Source of the DNA: Virgisporangium aliadipatigenens
Lineage (GTDB): Bacteria > Actinomycetota > Actinomycetes > Mycobacteriales > Micromonosporaceae
Assembly (NCBI RefSeq): GCF_016863615.1
Contig: NZ_BOPF01000019.1
Location: 124,001 to 188,000 of the forward strand
Length of the DNA: 64,000 nucleotides
Direction: 5' to 3'
Both the position numbers and the translations under genes were made by a program. Every line of letters starts with the position of its first letter. Positions within the stretch are counted from its first letter, which is position 1. This document shows positions 26,928-35,893 of the stretch, piece after piece. The notes under the pieces were generated by a model. The model saw only the letters and a list, made by a program, of their open reading frames with translations, searched no databases and was not told where the DNA came from.

Positions 26928-27245
26928 ATGCGCGCACTGTCAACGGAAACCCTCGACGCCGTGATGACGGCGATGGCGAACGTTCCGGTCCCGAAACCGA
27001 AGCCGGAACTCGGCGGAACCAACCTCGACACGACGGCGCGCAAGCTGCTCGGCCTCCTCAGGTGGGCGGGCATGGCGTCGGGCGTCTTCGGGATCCTGGT
27101 GAGCGGAACGATGATGTCGCTCCAGTACAAGGAGGGCCAGAACCAGGAGCACGTCGGCCGGCTCGGCATGGTGCTCGCGGGCTGCGTGATCATCGCGACC
27201 GCCGCGTATCTGGTCGGTTTCGTCGTCGGCGAGCCCGTAGGGTGA
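26928..27245 (+). CDS. Small two-helix membrane protein, pilin (VirB2)-like copy 3
   Basis: The 105-residue start at ATG 26928 (MRALSTETLD) is chosen because it gives the same size and layout as the two preceding proteins; the open frame extends upstream without similarity. The helices are at about 40-62 and 80-102, with loop QYKEGQNQEHVGRLGM. It is closer to copy 2 than to copy 1. The next gene follows after 10 bp with AAAGGA. Confidence 0.77.
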   Translation: MRALSTETLDAVMTAMANVPVPKPKPELGGTNLDTTARKLLGLLRWAGMASGVFGILVSGTMMSLQYKEGQNQEHVGRLGMVLAGCVIIATAAYLVGFVVGEPVG

Positions 27246-27255
27246 AAGGACCGTC

Positions 27256-28026
27256 ATGCTGTTCGTGAGACGACGTCGCGCCCATGACGAGGAGCCCGAC
27301 ACGCCGTTCTGGCAGCAGGGCGGCTGGGTGCTCTCCGCGGGCTTCTTCGTCATGGTGATCCTGATGGCCACGGTGGCCTGGTTCGCGCGCGACGACAGGT
27401 CCGCGGCCCCACCCGCTCCCGACACGGTGACCGAACCGCTCGCGGCGGCGGTGAAACTTCGCGGCGACGCGCGCCCGCAGGGCTGCCGCACGGCGGCCAC
27501 CGACTCGGTCGTTCCCACGGAACAACCGGGAGATGTCCAGTGGCGCGACCTCTTCGGCGGGCGGGTGCCGGTCTCGACCGGCGCCGGCCCCACCCGGACC
27601 GAGGGCGCCCTCATGTGGTGCTACGCGCACAACCCGACCGGCGCCGTGCTGGCCGCGCACGTCATCCCCGCCCAGATGAGCGGGACCGAATGGCGCAAGG
27701 CGGCCGAACTCCAACTGGCGCCCGGCCGCTCGCGCGACGTCTTCATCAGGATGCGCGGGACCGTGCCGGACCGGCCGGTGCGCCAGGGCACCGCCGGAAC
27801 GTTCGTCGGCTTCGACGTCGTCGCGTACACACCCGACGCGGCAACGGTCCAACTGCTGATCCAGGGCGCCCAGGCGGCCGGCACCGGCGGCGGCTACATG
27901 TCGACCGAGATCGCCCTGCGCTGGACCGGCGGCGACTGGAAGGTTCTGCCGCGCGACGACGGGGCGCTCTACACGCCGATGAACGCGGAGACGCGGGCCG
28001 CCGGCTACGTGATGTGGAAGGGCTGA
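27256..28026 (+). CDS. Bitopic membrane protein of the type IV secretion operon, VirB8-like in layout only
   Basis: The 256-residue protein has a basic N-terminus, one transmembrane helix (about 26-45) and an external domain of about 200 residues (LMWCYAHNPTGAVLAAHVIP, GTFVGFDVVAYTP, DWKVLPRDDG). One short helix followed by a compact alpha/beta domain is the layout of VirB8/TcpC assembly factors, but I cannot claim homology from sequence. The last strand, ALRWTGGDWKVLP, is reminiscent of NTF2-like folds. It is spaced by 1 bp from the next gene. Confidence 0.68.
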   Translation: MLFVRRRRAHDEEPDTPFWQQGGWVLSAGFFVMVILMATVAWFARDDRSAAPPAPDTVTEPLAAAVKLRGDARPQGCRTAATDSVVPTEQPGDVQWRDLFGGRVPVSTGAGPTRTEGALMWCYAHNPTGAVLAAHVIPAQMSGTEWRKAAELQLAPGRSRDVFIRMRGTVPDRPVRQGTAGTFVGFDVVAYTPDAATVQLLIQGAQAAGTGGGYMSTEIALRWTGGDWKVLPRDDGALYTPMNAETRAAGYVMWKG

Positions 28027-28027
28027 T

Positions 28028-29188
28028 ATGAGCGGCTGTTCGACCGGCAGTCCCATCCTCGACGCGATCGCCGACATCTTCGGCATGTTCACCGATCCCG
28101 TCGGCACGATCATCAAGATGATCGCGCGCGCGGTGCTGGCCGCCGCGATGGCCCTGTTCGCCGAGATCATGACGGGCGTCCCGACACTCGCGGTCGGCAC
28201 GTCGAAGAAGATCGACGGCCAGGTGCAGTGGCTCGTCGTCTACCTCGCGGTCGGCTCGCTGATCTTCGCCGCGGTCCGGATGGCGCTCGAACGCACCGGC
28301 GTGCCCGGCATCACGGCGCTCAAGGGCCTCCTGCGCATGGTGCTGGTGGCCGGCGTGGGCACCGCGGTCGTCGGCTGGGCCGCGACCGTCGGCGAGAACT
28401 ACGCCGACCACCTGTTCAGCGCGGCGATGTTCGAGATCCTCGGCAGCGCGTTCGGCTGCGGTGGCGGCATCGACAACTTCCTGATGCTCGTGCTGGCCCT
28501 GCTGATGCTGCTGGCCGGCATCCTGCACCTGGTCCTGCTGCACATCCGGCTCGGCGTGATGATCATGCTGATGGGTACCCTGCCGCTGGCCGCCGCGGCC
28601 TCCATGACCGAGTGGGGCGGCACCTGGTGGCGCAAGCACATCGGCTGGATGGTCGCCTGGCTGATGTACAAGCCGGCGGCCGGGCTCATCATCTACTCCG
28701 GCGCCGCCATGGTCTACGACGGTTCGCAACCCGGCGCGAACGCGTTCGGCGGGGCCAGTCTGCGCATCGCCGGCTTCGGCGTGCTGGCGCTGTCGGCGAT
28801 CGCGCTCCCGGCGATGCTCAAGCTCGTCGTCCCGGCGGTCGCCGCACTCGGCGGGGACGGCATCGGCAGCGGCATCGGTGGGATGGGCAAGATGGCCGGC
28901 AGCCTCGCGAGCGGCGCCAAGAACGTCAGCGGCGGCGGCAGCGGCGGCAGCGGCGGATCGGGCACCCGCGGCCCGTCCGGCCCGTCCGGCGCGTCGAACC
29001 CCGGCGGTTCGGGCGGGTCCGGAAGTGCCGGCGCTCCGGGTCGGTCCGGCGGCGGTTCCGCCGGGGCCGCGGGCGCGGCGGGTGCCGCCGGCGCGATCCT
29101 GGGCGCCGCCAAACAGGGCACCAAGATCGTTGCGGGCGTGGCGACAAGCTCCGTCTCCGACGCCGACGGTGACAAGGCCTGGAAATAG
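28028..29188 (+). CDS. Polytopic VirB6/TrbL-like membrane protein
   Basis: The 386-residue protein has about six to seven hydrophobic helices between residues 30 and 275, including strongly hydrophobic MLVLALLMLLAGILHLVLLH. The arrangement and the WWRKHIGWMVAWLMYKPAAG block are typical of actinobacterial TrbL/VirB6-type channel proteins. The last 110 residues are low complexity (Gly/Ser/Pro repeats) and end with a charged tail. The start is 1 bp after the upstream stop (TGATATG). It probably forms the inner membrane channel with the ATPases encoded downstream. Confidence 0.82.
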   Translation: MSGCSTGSPILDAIADIFGMFTDPVGTIIKMIARAVLAAAMALFAEIMTGVPTLAVGTSKKIDGQVQWLVVYLAVGSLIFAAVRMALERTGVPGITALKGLLRMVLVAGVGTAVVGWAATVGENYADHLFSAAMFEILGSAFGCGGGIDNFLMLVLALLMLLAGILHLVLLHIRLGVMIMLMGTLPLAAAASMTEWGGTWWRKHIGWMVAWLMYKPAAGLIIYSGAAMVYDGSQPGANAFGGASLRIAGFGVLALSAIALPAMLKLVVPAVAALGGDGIGSGIGGMGKMAGSLASGAKNVSGGGSGGSGGSGTRGPSGPSGASNPGGSGGSGSAGAPGRSGGGSAGAAGAAGAAGAILGAAKQGTKIVAGVATSSVSDADGDKAWK

Positions 29189-29225
29189 CACTCATGAAGC
29201 GACGTCGCGCACGAGGAGATAGATC

Positions 29226-30719
29226 ATGACCACGGTCACGGAGACCGCGCGTACCTACGGGAACTGGCGCCGGCCGAGGCGTCCCGGGCTCGGACAGCTC
29301 GGCCTGGTCGGCACGGTCGGGGTGTTCGCCGGAATCATCATCGTGCTGGTCGCCACGATGATGTCCATCTACGTCGCCGGAGTGGCGCTGTTCCTGTTGG
29401 CGATCGCACTCGCGCCGATGGTGGTGCGCACCGCCGACGGCCGCAACCTCTACCAGATGGTGGCCGTGCGGATCGGCTGGCGGCGGCGGGTGGCGAAGAA
29501 GGAACACCTCTACGTCTCCGGGCCGCTGTCGAAGCGCCCCGGCGGCCGGTACCGCCCGCCGGGTGTGCTCAGCCGGGTCAAGGTGGCCGAGGGCCGCGAC
29601 GCCTACGGCAGGCCGTTCGGCGTCATCCACCACCGCGGCGAGAACCTCTACGTCATCGTGCTCGTGTGCGAACCCGACGGTGGTTCGCTGGTCGACCCCG
29701 ACCAGGTCGACACGTGGGTCGCGATGTGGGGCGACTGGCTGGCCCAGCTGGCGCACGAGCCGAATCTCAAGGGCGCGTCCGTCGTCGTGGAGACCGCGCC
29801 GGATCCGGGCACGCGCCTCGCCAACGAGATCCTGCCGCGGCTGCGCGACGACGCCCCACCGGCCGCCCGCGCGGTCATGCAGGAGGTCGTGGCGAGCTAT
29901 CCGTCGACCTCCTCGGAAATGCACACCTACGTCACGCTGACCTACGGCGTTCCGACCGGAAAGAAGAAGACGCAGGAAGAGGTCATCACCGACCTCGCCA
30001 TCCGGATCCCCGGATTGATGAACGGACTCATCGGCGCCGGTGGTGGTTCCGCCGAGCCGGTCTCGGCCGAGGGCATCGCCGACATCGTGCGGGTGGCGTT
30101 CGACCCGGCGGTCGCGGCGGACGTTCTCGAGGCGCGGGTCGAACACGGCCGCACCGGCATCAAGTGGGCCGACGCCGGCCCGATGGCGGCCATCGAGACG
30201 GTCGACGCCTACAAGCACGACTCGGGTGTATCCCGCAGTTGGATGCTCACGGTCGCGCCCCGCGGCACGGTGCGTTCCGGCGTGCTGCGCGGCATCCTCG
30301 AGGACCTGCCGGGCACCCGACGCAAGCGGGTGGCGATCCTCTACCGGCCGGTGGACGCGGCGACAGCGGCGAAGATCGTGGAGTCCGACCGGAAGGCCGC
30401 CCAGTTCATGGCGACGGCGTCCGGCGGAATGGTGCGCGCCCGCGCCTCGGCCGAGATCGAGGCCGCCGAGCAGACCGCCTCCGAGGAGGCGACCGGGGCC
30501 GGCCTCGTGGAGTTCTCGCTGATGCTCACCGTGACCGTCGACTCCCCGTCGGAGCTGCCGGACATCTCGGCCGCGATCCGCAACCGGCTCGGCGCTTCCC
30601 GCCTCTCCGTGCGGCAGGCCGACCGGATGCAGGCCATGGCGTTCGCCTGCACCCTGCCGGTCGGGATCCTGCCGTGGAAACTCACCCTGCTTCCGCAGGA
30701 ACTTCAGGAGGCGATGTGA
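29226..30719 (+). CDS. SCO6880 family type IV secretion protein
   Basis: The 497-residue protein has two transmembrane helices near the N-terminus (about 25-45 and 48-68), as in PrgI/SCO6880-type proteins, then a long soluble part. Landmarks are GRNLYQMVAVRIGWRRRV directly after the helices and WAMWGDWLAQLAHEP-like text (VAMWGDWLAQLAHEPNLKG) in the middle. SCO6880-family genes regularly sit just upstream of a VirB4-like ATPase, as here. In Gram-positive machines the matching role is a membrane scaffold that recruits VirB4. The stop overlaps the next start by 4 bp (GTGA). Confidence 0.85.
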   Translation: MTTVTETARTYGNWRRPRRPGLGQLGLVGTVGVFAGIIIVLVATMMSIYVAGVALFLLAIALAPMVVRTADGRNLYQMVAVRIGWRRRVAKKEHLYVSGPLSKRPGGRYRPPGVLSRVKVAEGRDAYGRPFGVIHHRGENLYVIVLVCEPDGGSLVDPDQVDTWVAMWGDWLAQLAHEPNLKGASVVVETAPDPGTRLANEILPRLRDDAPPAARAVMQEVVASYPSTSSEMHTYVTLTYGVPTGKKKTQEEVITDLAIRIPGLMNGLIGAGGGSAEPVSAEGIADIVRVAFDPAVAADVLEARVEHGRTGIKWADAGPMAAIETVDAYKHDSGVSRSWMLTVAPRGTVRSGVLRGILEDLPGTRRKRVAILYRPVDAATAAKIVESDRKAAQFMATASGGMVRARASAEIEAAEQTASEEATGAGLVEFSLMLTVTVDSPSELPDISAAIRNRLGASRLSVRQADRMQAMAFACTLPVGILPWKLTLLPQELQEAM

Positions 30720-32554
30720 CCAGCAAGCTCAAGCGCCGGATCCGCCTGCTCGATCTCGGGGCGGGCTTTCCCAAAAAGGCTTCGGGGGAACGCAATGCGC
30801 TCACCGGCGTTCCTTTGCAGCCCGACGGCCTCATCGACGACGTCACGGGACAGCGCGTGTCGAAGAAGCAACGCCAGCAGGCGCGTGCCGAACGGCAGAA
30901 GAGCGCGCGGGCCGCGAAGCGCGAGGCGGAGCGGCTGGAACGGCGGCGCAAGCACCTCGAGAAACGCGGCCAGGCGATCCCCGACGACGACGGCCGTCCC
31001 GACGACGCCATCCCGAGCAGCCGCGGCTGGGCCGGACCCGGTGGCGGCCGGGTCGGCTACATGGACGCACCCACCATGTGGCGGGCCACGACGGTTCAGG
31101 CGTGCGGGCTGTGGCCGTTCGCGGCCGGCTCGGGTGCGCCGATGAGCGGGGTGCCGCTGGGACAGCACATCTACACCGGCGCCACGGTGTGCGGCGATCC
31201 GATGTCGTGGTTCCTGCGGGCGAAGTACATCTCGAACCCGTCGCTGTTCATGCTCGGCATGCCGGGTCTCGGAAAGTCGACCCTCATCAACCGGATGCTG
31301 ATCGGCCTGTCCGCCACCGGAGTGATGCCGCTCGTGCTCGGCGACCTCAAGCCCGACTACGCGGACACCGTGCGCGCACTGGGCGGTCAGGTCATCACCA
31401 TCGGGCGCGGCGTCGGCGGCATCAACGTGCTCGACCCGGGCGCGATGGGCATCGCGGCGAAACGCATCGGCGGTGAGGCCGGCGCCGCCCTCGAGGAGGA
31501 GACGCACGGCCGCGTGCTGAACATGGTGGCCGCGCTGCTGACCATCGTTCGGGCCGGGCCGGTGCACGACCACGAGCAGTCCGTGCTCTCCGCGTGCCTG
31601 CGCGAGCTGCGGCAGAACACGCCCGCCGGCCGGGCCCCGCTGCTGCCGGACCTGTTGCAGGTGCTCACGGACGGCCCCGAATCGGTCCGCCGCATCACAC
31701 TGGACCGCGGCAGCGAACGCCGTTACCGCGACGCCGTCGACCCGCTGCACCGTTCGCTGCTGGGCATCCTCGACGGGCCGCTCGGTGGCACGTTCGGCGG
31801 AAAGACCTCCACCAAGGTGGACATCAACGCGACCGCGGTCTGCATCGACATCTCACGCATCGGTGAATCCGACACCCAACTGACCGCGGCGGCGATGCTC
31901 GCGGCCTGGTCGGAGGGGCTCGGTACGGCCGCGGCCTCGCACGCGCTCGCCGACGCCGGCGTCACACCGCGGAAGTGGTTCTTCACGGTCCTCGACGAGA
32001 TGTGGCGCCCGCTGCGCGCCGCGTCCGGCATCGTCGACCGGATCGACGCGCTGACCCGACTCAACCGGACGCTGGGTCTGTCCGACGCGAAAATCACCCA
32101 CACGCTCAAGGACGCCGAGGCGATCGGCACCGAGCAGGACCGCGCGAAGGCCCGCGGTTTCGTGGAACGCGCCGGCATGGTCGCCTGCGCCGGGCTGCCC
32201 AAGGCCGAGATGGAGGAACTCGGCAAGGTGGTGGGCCTGACCCGCCGCGAGATCGACCTGGTGTCCTCGTGGTCCTCGCCGCCCGGCTGGGCCGCGACAA
32301 AGGCGACCGACGAGCCACCCGGCCGCGGGCGCTTCCTCATCAAGGTCGGTGGCCGGCCCGGCATTCCCATCAAGGTGGCCATCACCGACACCGAACGCCA
32401 CCTGCACGACACCAACCAGCGGTGGGTGCAGAACGGCGTCGCCGAGCGCCAGGCGGAGGAACGCGCGGCGCTGGAGGATGCGCTGCGCTCCGGCAGCCTC
32501 GAACCCGGCGACATCGACCCGGGGTTCGAGCCGATCGACGAGTACGCGGTATGA
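30716..32554 (+). CDS. VirB4-like secretion ATPase
   Basis: The 612-residue protein starts at GTG 30716 with AGGAGG 5 nt upstream, overlapping the SCO6880 gene by 4 bp. Residues 50-85 are very basic. Walker A is GMPGLGKST (181-189) and a Walker B-like strand is FFTVLDEMWRPL near residue 425, followed by the arginine-rich LTRLNRTLG helix usual in VirB4/TraE ATPases. It should power assembly or substrate movement at the inner membrane. The stop overlaps the next start by 4 bp (ATGA). Confidence 0.9.
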   Translation: MTSKLKRRIRLLDLGAGFPKKASGERNALTGVPLQPDGLIDDVTGQRVSKKQRQQARAERQKSARAAKREAERLERRRKHLEKRGQAIPDDDGRPDDAIPSSRGWAGPGGGRVGYMDAPTMWRATTVQACGLWPFAAGSGAPMSGVPLGQHIYTGATVCGDPMSWFLRAKYISNPSLFMLGMPGLGKSTLINRMLIGLSATGVMPLVLGDLKPDYADTVRALGGQVITIGRGVGGINVLDPGAMGIAAKRIGGEAGAALEEETHGRVLNMVAALLTIVRAGPVHDHEQSVLSACLRELRQNTPAGRAPLLPDLLQVLTDGPESVRRITLDRGSERRYRDAVDPLHRSLLGILDGPLGGTFGGKTSTKVDINATAVCIDISRIGESDTQLTAAAMLAAWSEGLGTAAASHALADAGVTPRKWFFTVLDEMWRPLRAASGIVDRIDALTRLNRTLGLSDAKITHTLKDAEAIGTEQDRAKARGFVERAGMVACAGLPKAEMEELGKVVGLTRREIDLVSSWSSPPGWAATKATDEPPGRGRFLIKVGGRPGIPIKVAITDTERHLHDTNQRWVQNGVAERQAEERAALEDALRSGSLEPGDIDPGFEPIDEYAV

Positions 32555-34311
32555 CCGGCGGGGACGAACGTCACGCGGAGGCGATCTGGAAGGCCGTCCT
32601 CGCGCTGATCGGATTGAACGTGCTGGTGTTCACCGTCATCTGGGCCGGCGGCACGCTCGGGGCGGCCGTCAGCGGCGCGGGCTGGAATCCCCCGCCGTTC
32701 ACCGCCTCGACCTACGGAAAGCTGGCGAGCGAGGGCGTCGCGGCGGTCTGGCCGGGCAGTTCGCCGTTCGTCGTGTGGACCGTCGTCGCATTCGTCTTCG
32801 CGCTGGCCGCCGCGAGCGCGCTGCTCGGCTACCTGTGGGTGCGGGAGAAGTTCCGCAAGCCGGAGGGTCTGGCGCGCCGCAAGGACCTGGAAGTGCTGGC
32901 ACGTAAGGGAATCACCGCCCGCGCCCGGGAACTGCGCCCCTCGCTCAAGGGAAAGGAGCAGCTGCACCCGGACGAGACCGGCAACCTGCTCGGCAACCTG
33001 GAGCCCTCCGGCGTGGAACTGCGCTCCTCCTTCGAGGACGTCGAACTCGACCTGATGGCACCGCGCGCCGGAAAGTCCACCGGGATCGCGATCCCCCGCG
33101 TACTGCGGGCCCGCGGCGCGGTCCTGCTCACGTCCAACAAGTCCGACGTCTTCGCCGTCACGCGGGCCGCCCGCGCGAAGAAGGGGAACGTGTGGACGTT
33201 CGACCCGCAGGGCATCGCGCACGCGCCGCGCGAGATGTGGTGGGACATGCTGGCCACCTGCCACACGATCGAGGGTGCGCGCCGGCTGGCCGGTCATTTC
33301 GTCGCCTCCGTCAACGACGACAGTTCCAAGAAGGACTTCTGGATCTCGGCTGCGCAGAACACACTCACCGCCCTGTTCCTCGCGGCGGCGCGCGGTCACG
33401 CCTCGCTGAACGACCTGCTGGGCTGGCTCGCCGACCCCGCCGACCGCACGCCGATCGACCTGCTGCGCGACGGGCGAATGGCAGCGATGGCCGAACAGTT
33501 GCAGGGCACCGTGCGCGGCGCGGTGGAGACCCGTGACGGCATCTTCGAAACCGCCCGGCAGTGCGTGGCGTGTCTGCTGGACCCGGAGATCCTCGCGTGG
33601 CTCACGCCCGACCCGGACCTTCCGGAGTTCCGGCCGGAAGAACATGTGTTGAGTCGGGACACGTTGTATCTGCTGTCGAAGGACGGCGGCGGATCGGCGG
33701 CCGGTGTGATCGCCGGCCTGGCGGACGCGACCCTGCGTGCCGGCATCTCCGCCGCCGAACGCATGGGCGGACGCCTCGACCCACCGATGACAGCGGTCCT
33801 CGACGAGGCGGCCAACGTGTGCCGTATCTCGGATCTGCCGGACCTGTACAGCCACCTCGGTTCGCGCGGAATCAACGTCGTCACGCTCCTGCAGAGCTAC
33901 AAGCAGGGCTCGCGGGTGTGGGGCGAGGCCGGCATGGACGCCATGTGGGGCGCGGCCACCATCAAGCTTCTCGGCGCGGGCCTCGATGACGCGGACTTCG
34001 TCGAGAAGGTGTCGAAACTGGTCGGACAGCACGATGTCAGCACCGACAGCGTCTCCCGCAGCAAGGACGGGACGTCGCGGTCGGTGTCGTATCGACAGGA
34101 GTATGTGCTTCCGGCGGACCGGATCCGGGCGCTGCCCAAAGGGACGGCGCTGTTGCTGGCAACCGGAATCCGGCCCGCACTCATCCGGCTTCGACCCTGG
34201 TACAAGGAGCCGAACGCGTCGACGATTTCCGCTCAGGCCAAGCGGGAATTCGAGGCGATCACGGCACGGGCGGCATTCAAGTGGGACACCACGAAATCCA
34301 GCAGGACCTGA
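32551..34311 (+). CDS. VirD4/TraG-like type IV coupling ATPase
   Basis: The 586-residue protein has two N-terminal transmembrane helices (about 14-36 and 74-96) and a large cytoplasmic ATPase domain. Walker A is APRAGKST (170-177), preceded by the usual VELDLMAP strand, and Walker B is TAVLDEAANV near 415, followed by LLQSYKQGSRVWG, a strong VirD4/TraG mark. Coupling proteins select substrates (DNA-relaxase complexes or proteins) and feed them to the channel. With no relaxase in the window, protein substrates are the more economical reading. It is the last gene of the coupled operon. Confidence 0.92.
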   Translation: MTGGDERHAEAIWKAVLALIGLNVLVFTVIWAGGTLGAAVSGAGWNPPPFTASTYGKLASEGVAAVWPGSSPFVVWTVVAFVFALAAASALLGYLWVREKFRKPEGLARRKDLEVLARKGITARARELRPSLKGKEQLHPDETGNLLGNLEPSGVELRSSFEDVELDLMAPRAGKSTGIAIPRVLRARGAVLLTSNKSDVFAVTRAARAKKGNVWTFDPQGIAHAPREMWWDMLATCHTIEGARRLAGHFVASVNDDSSKKDFWISAAQNTLTALFLAAARGHASLNDLLGWLADPADRTPIDLLRDGRMAAMAEQLQGTVRGAVETRDGIFETARQCVACLLDPEILAWLTPDPDLPEFRPEEHVLSRDTLYLLSKDGGGSAAGVIAGLADATLRAGISAAERMGGRLDPPMTAVLDEAANVCRISDLPDLYSHLGSRGINVVTLLQSYKQGSRVWGEAGMDAMWGAATIKLLGAGLDDADFVEKVSKLVGQHDVSTDSVSRSKDGTSRSVSYRQEYVLPADRIRALPKGTALLLATGIRPALIRLRPWYKEPNASTISAQAKREFEAITARAAFKWDTTKSSRT

Positions 34312-34336
34312 CGTGAGCAATTCCTGCGGCTTTCGC

Positions 34337-34366
34337 TGAACCCACCGACCCGACCGATCGTTGTTG
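34337..34366 (+). promoter_or_regulatory. ECF-type promoter-like element B
   Basis: GAACC at 34338-34342 and CGTTG at 34359-34363, with 16 nt between them and the CGTTGTTG extension. It lies in the 94-bp gap after the coupling-protein gene, about 45 bp upstream of GTG 34406, so that gene has its own promoter as well as possible read-through. Confidence 0.7.
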
Positions 34367-34405
34367 ATTTCGTCAGGCAGCTCCCATCAATGAAGGAGTT
34401 CGACA

Positions 34406-35338
34406 GTGACCTACAACTATCCTCCGCCGGACCAACGGAGCCAGTACAGCCAGGGCAGCAACGGCAGCCAAGGCTATGGCGGTCCGTCGATGCCGTCTTC
34501 GTCGCACCCTGGTCACGGCGTGGATTTCACCACGCCGTACTACGGCAACGTCACGCCGCCCGGTGGCCAGTCGCACCATGTCCAGCGGACGCAGACCGAG
34601 ATGTACCCTCCCGCACCGGAGCAGGAAAGGACCCACGACTACTACGCCTGGCAGAGCCACCAGGCCCGCAGCCATTGGAGCCGTGCCATCGACGCCGGCT
34701 CGCAGGCCGCGGATTACGCGGCCGGCGTCGGCGGTGTGGGCGGCGCCATCTCAGGCCTGGCCCAGCAGCCGATTGCCCAGGCGACCATGAACTCGATCGG
34801 TGCCGCCGGCGGCCTGAAAGACGCCTACACCTCGGCCGCGGACATGAACGCGTTCGGGACGCAGGGCCCCCGGAGACTGAGCCAGGAGGGTGACTCCACA
34901 TTCGTGGTCGGGGCCCGGAAGGCCGCCACCGCGGTAGCCGCGGCCAGCAGCATCGCCTCCGGCGGCTTGTCCATCGCCGGCGAATACACGAAGAATGACA
35001 CTCTTAAGATGGCCGGCGGCGTGGCCGGGCTGGCCAAGCCGGCACTCTCCACCGTCCTGAAGGTCGGCCCCACTCACTACGACATGGTGCGGGACGAAAA
35101 GTTCCTGCGGGAGAACTGGGACAAGTTCCCGCGGAGCGCGCAGGACACGATGAACACCTTCTATACCGAGCGCAACCGCAAGGCGGTTGAAAAGCTGAAG
35201 AAGAAGGATCCTCAAACCGCGATCGAACTGGGCTACATGGGCGGTCAGCCCTCAGGCGCCGGAGACTCGCATGGACAGAGCGGTCGCCACGGCAAGAAGA
35301 AGCAGAAGAATGTAGTGGCGCCGGGCAGTGCGAGGTAA
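34406..35338 (+). CDS. Unrecognised protein, candidate secretion substrate or accessory
   Basis: The 310-residue protein starts at GTG 34406 behind GAAGGAG. I recognise no family. Residues 1-80 are rich in Tyr, Pro, Gln, Ser and His (disordered). Residues about 95-215 are Ala/Gly-rich with several hydrophobic stretches (GVGGVGGAISGLAQQPIAQA, ATAVAAASSIASGGLSIAG) that could insert in a membrane. A charged helical tail ends in GRHGKKKQKN. Base composition is visibly less GC-rich than the flanking genes. Its own copy of the shared promoter, and its place after the coupling protein, make it a candidate cargo or surface component (inference). Confidence 0.72.
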   Translation: MTYNYPPPDQRSQYSQGSNGSQGYGGPSMPSSSHPGHGVDFTTPYYGNVTPPGGQSHHVQRTQTEMYPPAPEQERTHDYYAWQSHQARSHWSRAIDAGSQAADYAAGVGGVGGAISGLAQQPIAQATMNSIGAAGGLKDAYTSAADMNAFGTQGPRRLSQEGDSTFVVGARKAATAVAAASSIASGGLSIAGEYTKNDTLKMAGGVAGLAKPALSTVLKVGPTHYDMVRDEKFLRENWDKFPRSAQDTMNTFYTERNRKAVEKLKKKDPQTAIELGYMGGQPSGAGDSHGQSGRHGKKKQKNVVAPGSAR

Positions 35339-35372
35339 CTGCCCCGGGGTGCGTTGAGCGACGCGCATAGCA

Positions 35373-35416
35373 ATATCGGGTCGTCCGGCAATGCGACGCG
35401 CCGGACGACCCGATAT
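35373..35416. terminator. Bidirectional terminator with 17-bp perfect stem
   Basis: ATATCGGGTCGTCCGGC (35373-35389) pairs without mismatch with 35400-35416 around a 10-nt loop. It lies between the convergent unknown gene (stop 35338) and the DUF4913 gene (stop 35419). Confidence 0.85.
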
Positions 35417-35418
35417 CG

Positions 35419-35847
35419 TCAGGAGAATTGCTCGGGCGGGAAGATCTCCGCGTACGGCGCTTCCTTCTCCCGGTGGCCGGCCTTGCATCCGGCGAAGGGA
35501 CCGGTCGGGCTCCGGATCGACTCCATGGTGGGTATCAGGTAGTCGCGGTGGAAGTTGGCCGGTCCGGTGAGTTTGCAATCGGGTCCGGTCAGGTCGGACC
35601 ACGCCATCCACAGCCCGTAGAGCTGCGCGACCGCCTCGCGGTGTTCCCACCAACGCGAGCACCACGGGGCCTGGCTGCTGACCTCGCGCCCGTACGCCGG
35701 CATCAGCACGTGATGCACCCAGAGGCTCAGCCGGTGCAACGCGTCGAAATACTGTTCGCCGTCGAGGTAGATGATGAACGGCAAGCTCTGCTGCTGCGGT
35801 GGGGGTGGTGGTTCCTGATCCGGTGTATCGGCAGTGGAGTCGTTCAC
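35419..35847 (-). CDS. DUF4913 domain-containing protein
   Basis: The 142-residue protein has a Pro/Gln-rich N-terminus and then the DUF4913 pattern: WVHHVLMPAYGREVSSQAPW, C-SRWWEHREAVAQLYGLWMAW, then a conserved Cys near the C-terminus. DUF4913 proteins are common in actinobacterial plasmids and conjugation-type islands; their function is unknown. It is the only gene between promoters B and C on the opposite strand. The start at 35847 lies in a 119-bp divergent gap with promoter element C on the other strand. Confidence 0.85.
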   Translation of the reverse strand: MNDSTADTPDQEPPPPPQQQSLPFIIYLDGEQYFDALHRLSLWVHHVLMPAYGREVSSQAPWCSRWWEHREAVAQLYGLWMAWSDLTGPDCKLTGPANFHRDYLIPTMESIRSPTGPFAGCKAGHREKEAPYAEIFPPEQFS

Positions 35848-35893
35848 AGCCGATACGACGGACCATCACGACTGTCGGTTCAGGGCGATCCGT

